From Nothopassalora personata (taxonomy: Eukaryota; Ascomycota; Dothideomycetes; Mycosphaerellales; Mycosphaerellaceae): a DNA stretch of 64,000 nucleotides. Made by a program: the position numbers and the translations under genes. Under the pieces are notes generated by a model, which ran no database searches, had not been told where the DNA came from, and saw only the letters and a list, made by a program, of their open reading frames with translations. Below, in pieces: positions 61,587 through 64,000 of this stretch; within the stretch, counting starts at the first letter, position 1; the number at the start of each line of letters is the position of its first letter. The stretch covers positions 2,914,001-2,978,000 of the forward strand of contig CM066292.1 of the NCBI GenBank assembly GCA_033816765.1, in the 5' to 3' direction.

Positions 61587-62410
61587 GAGATTAGGCGTGA
61601 TCATGCATCATCGACTAATCTTCCCGAGCCCGGCAACTGAGCGGCACGACTTTAACAGAGCTTTGCAACACTGCTGGTGAAGTCACACGTTAAATTGACT
61701 ATCAAACCAATGATCGCATGTGCTCGAAATCGCCACGTTAGCGCCGCCACAGCACATCCGAAGCTCCGCGACCAGGCCGCTCCTGCAATGAGAATAGCAT
61801 AGTCAAGGCGATACGATGCGCGACCGTCGAGACAATACCTGGAAATGTTCCAACAGGACCTGCCATAAAACGGATTGATCATAGATCAACAACATGCGGC
61901 ACTGCCTGAAGTCTGGATTGATTCAAGAGACAGCACGTGGCAGCTCAAGACATGTCTATCAACCAATTGCTGCTCTGGCTTGGCTGTCTAGGTAGGCAAA
62001 ATAGCAGGTGTGCATTACTCTCCTACTATCTGAGTCGGTCTCACTATTTCTGGCCATTTGATACTGAACAACCGTGGAAGATTCTTGGCGCGAGCTGCTT
62101 CGACGGCTACAGCGGCATTTTCAAGCTGTACGGAGCGAGTCTGCGTCGAAGTAGGTCTCAGACTTATGTCCTTTTCCTCTATAATTTCCCAAGACACTTC
62201 CCCTACTCTTGGAGGGTCGCCTGGCGAAGAGCAATGCCGTGAGTACTATAAGATAGGTTCGCTCGACCACGATGTTGGTGCTTATCGTCATACAACAACT
62301 TCAATACCATTCTCTCATCGACTGCTGGTCAGTCTTCAAGTCTATCAAGTTCTAATCATGTTCCACTTCTTCAACCACAACACTCAGATCACTCTAAAAA
62401 TACGAAAAAG
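61587..62410. other. Intergenic between BDP1 and small Cys-rich gene
   Basis: About 0.82 kb without a motif-bearing frame. A TATA-like ACTATAAG at 62246-62253 lies 160 bp upstream of the next start. Confidence 0.5.
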
Positions 62411-63031
62411 ATGATCTCTCAGAGCGCCATGTCCGGCACATCTTCGACACCAAACTTCTACGGTGGCCGCCGTGCTGTGGTTCCACGACCATTCAATCCA
62501 CGAAGCATTTCAATGGGCTGTGACTCTCTCGAAACTCTTAACGATTACCTCATTCAAGTCCAGGAGCAGCACGACTCCGACACAGATTCAGTGGCCAGCA
62601 ACGACGAAGACACCTCTCCCAGCCAAGCAAAGGTCGTCGATGCATTTCCCCTATCACTGTCGCCTCCAGAAAGCACAGTCACCGAAGCAAACCTTCCAAA
62701 CGGCAACTCCCCCAATGCTCCATCCACTCACCCGCCGCCGGCGCCACCACTTCCTCTCGGCCGGGACGATTCTTCACAGCCTCCTTCCCCAAGAGAACCA
62801 CCCTCGCCAGCATTGACAGAAACTCCGCTCCGCCACGCCTGGCGTCAAGTCGGGACGGTCATGCGAGGCATCAGATGTGCCTTCCATGTGGACAGATTTC
62901 GCATGATGGATCACAGATGGCGATGTGCACGATGTGAGCGCCACGCTTGCACTCGTTGCCATCGACGGTTGGTGAACAACAGAGACCCCTGTCACCCACG
63001 GGCAGGGTTGAGGAGGGAGGGGACGGTGTGA
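62411..63031 (+). CDS. Small unknown protein with C-terminal Cys/His cluster (206 aa)
   Basis: A single frame; ATGs at 62411 and 62429 are both usable. The first ~135 residues are disordered, Ser/Pro/Asp-rich (DSDTDSVASNDEDTSPS, STHPPPAPPLPLG). The C-terminal ~50 residues are basic with a compact Cys/His set: CAFH, then RCARCERHACTRCHRRL, a C-x2-C-x4-C-x2-C spacing that could bind zinc. I do not recognise a named domain. It could be a fungus-specific nuclear or RNA-binding protein. The Cys cluster and coding-like composition support a real gene. Confidence 0.65.
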   Translation: MISQSAMSGTSSTPNFYGGRRAVVPRPFNPRSISMGCDSLETLNDYLIQVQEQHDSDTDSVASNDEDTSPSQAKVVDAFPLSLSPPESTVTEANLPNGNSPNAPSTHPPPAPPLPLGRDDSSQPPSPREPPSPALTETPLRHAWRQVGTVMRGIRCAFHVDRFRMMDHRWRCARCERHACTRCHRRLVNNRDPCHPRAGLRREGTV

Positions 63032-63165
63032 GATGAAGCAGTGTCAATGGGGTGGAGGCCTATGACTACGGATAAATTTGAAGCATCAAGCTTGTTGAGC
63101 AAGACATGATGAGTAGATGTATTCCACCACAACAACAACACTTGTACACCCAACCATGAACCAAA

Positions 63166-63205
<40 letters not shown>

Positions 63206-64000
63206 CCAGTCTCTAATCAAAAAGTTTCTCTCCCTCTCTTCCCTGCCTTCGATGACAAGTCAGTCTTGATCCGACCCTCACGCGACCATCGAAAGGTCAA
63301 AATTAACTCCATTCGACACGAACTCTCCATGCTCGGAAGTTTTCTTACAAGGCAGGCACCACCACAACAGTCATACCATACCACACCACACAGCGCAGCA
63401 TCAGCTTCGCAAGAGAAGTGTAAGCCGCTTGCTCACCGTGGATCAGACCATGATCGAGCGACGATGAGCTGTTGCCAGGACGCCAGCGTTGCTGGCGCTT
63501 GGAAGCACTTGCAAGGTCCATGCGACAGCGACACTTCAGGGATGAAGTGCAACCGGTCGACAACATCAAAGGCAAGAAGTGTGTTCACCGCCATGAATAG
63601 TGTTCATCGGGAGTCGATCGAGGAGCGGTCTGTAGAACCTAGAGTCACAACCAACAAGCTGCTTGTGGGCGAGAGGCGATTGAATGGGTAGCGTGGAAGC
63701 GCGCCCCTTCGCAGAAAATACTGCAAACGCGTCGGCCGGAACTGGAGCAGACCAGTATAGTAGTGTAGTTGGGACTCTTTTAAACGGAATTCCTCGCGCA
63801 TCAATCGCTATACACAAGTAGTAGTCGAGCCGTTCAATGTCGAGCGATCTACGAACGGTCGAGTACCACTTTTGGACTTTGATGTTGAAGTCCGAATCTA
63901 GCCCCACCTGAGGAAATCCGTTTCTCACTCACTACATCTGCCAAGGGGCTGCGGCAAGATCAAGAAACCTTGATTCTGATTTCCATCACTACATCCCTCC
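63032..64000. other. Right-edge interval with microsatellite, no supported gene
   Basis: It holds a GGCT tetranucleotide repeat at 63166-63205 and CAACAA runs near 63130. A 120-residue minus-strand frame at 63566-63928 has no motif. A gene could continue beyond the window, but I see no support for one here. Confidence 0.5.
63166..63205. repeat. GGCT tetranucleotide microsatellite, 10 units
   Basis: Ten uninterrupted GGCT units, in the 3' flank of the small Cys-rich gene. Confidence 0.93.

Noticed and set aside
1..64000. CRISPR arrays, rRNA, tRNA, transposase genes
   Set aside because: No regularly spaced identical repeats, no transposase motifs, and no T-arm/B-box (GGTTCGANNCC) with a matching cloverleaf found by eye; a covariance-model scan would be needed to exclude short tRNA genes.

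Overview
The window is a fungal nuclear locus, most likely a filamentous ascomycete (Pezizomycotina). I infer Dothideomycetes, probably Mycosphaerellales, from the protein flavour. The evidence is dense gene spacing, genes on both strands, short introns of about 48-80 nt with GT..AG ends and CTRAC/CTAAY-like branch sites, and full-length eukaryotic orthologues (TRA1, BRE1, BUR1, CENP-A, mitochondrial HSP60, ALE1). There are no bacterial-style operons. I saw no CRISPR array, and no tRNA or rRNA gene that I could support by eye.

Layout. 0-5 kb: a SET-domain protein (-), the BUR1 kinase (-) and a tiny complex I subunit gene (+) of two exons. 5-17 kb: an unknown gene, a MET12-type methylenetetrahydrofolate reductase, an SPX-EXS phosphate-export type protein (SYG1/XPR1) and an insulin-degrading-enzyme-type protease (STE23), all on +. 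17-25 kb is the accessory part: a gene-poor stretch rich in simple sequence, a clearly broken FAD-linked (berberine-bridge-type) oxidoreductase pseudogene (-), and an intact five-exon ABCG half-transporter (+). This looks like the remains of a secondary-metabolite or detoxification module. 25.6-37.3 kb: TRA1 as one uninterrupted 11.66-kb reading frame (-). 38-44 kb: a small methyltransferase (-), dephospho-CoA kinase (+) and a 1137-residue disordered Ser/Arg/His-rich protein with repeated Gly-Trp dipeptides (+). 45-52 kb: HSP60 (-), a PHD-finger protein (+), a derlin (-) and, divergent from it, the centromeric histone CenH3 (+). 53-64 kb: the MBOAT lysophospholipid acyltransferase ALE1 (+) with a likely GC-AG intron, a small unknown multi-exon gene (-), BRE1 (-), BDP1 (+) and a small Cys-rich unknown (+).

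How the genes relate. Most are housekeeping genes with no obvious shared pathway. There is a noticeable share of chromatin and transcription functions: BUR1 and BRE1 (both in the histone H2B ubiquitylation route in yeast), TRA1 (SAGA/NuA4), CenH3, BDP1 (TFIIIB), a PHD protein and a SET protein. I read this as coincidence rather than a cluster. ER functions (derlin, ALE1) flank CenH3. The items most worth a second look are the GW-repeat disordered protein, the GC-AG intron, the decayed oxidoreductase beside a live transporter, and the small genes that simple ORF calling misses (complex I subunit, CenH3, ALE1 5' exons).
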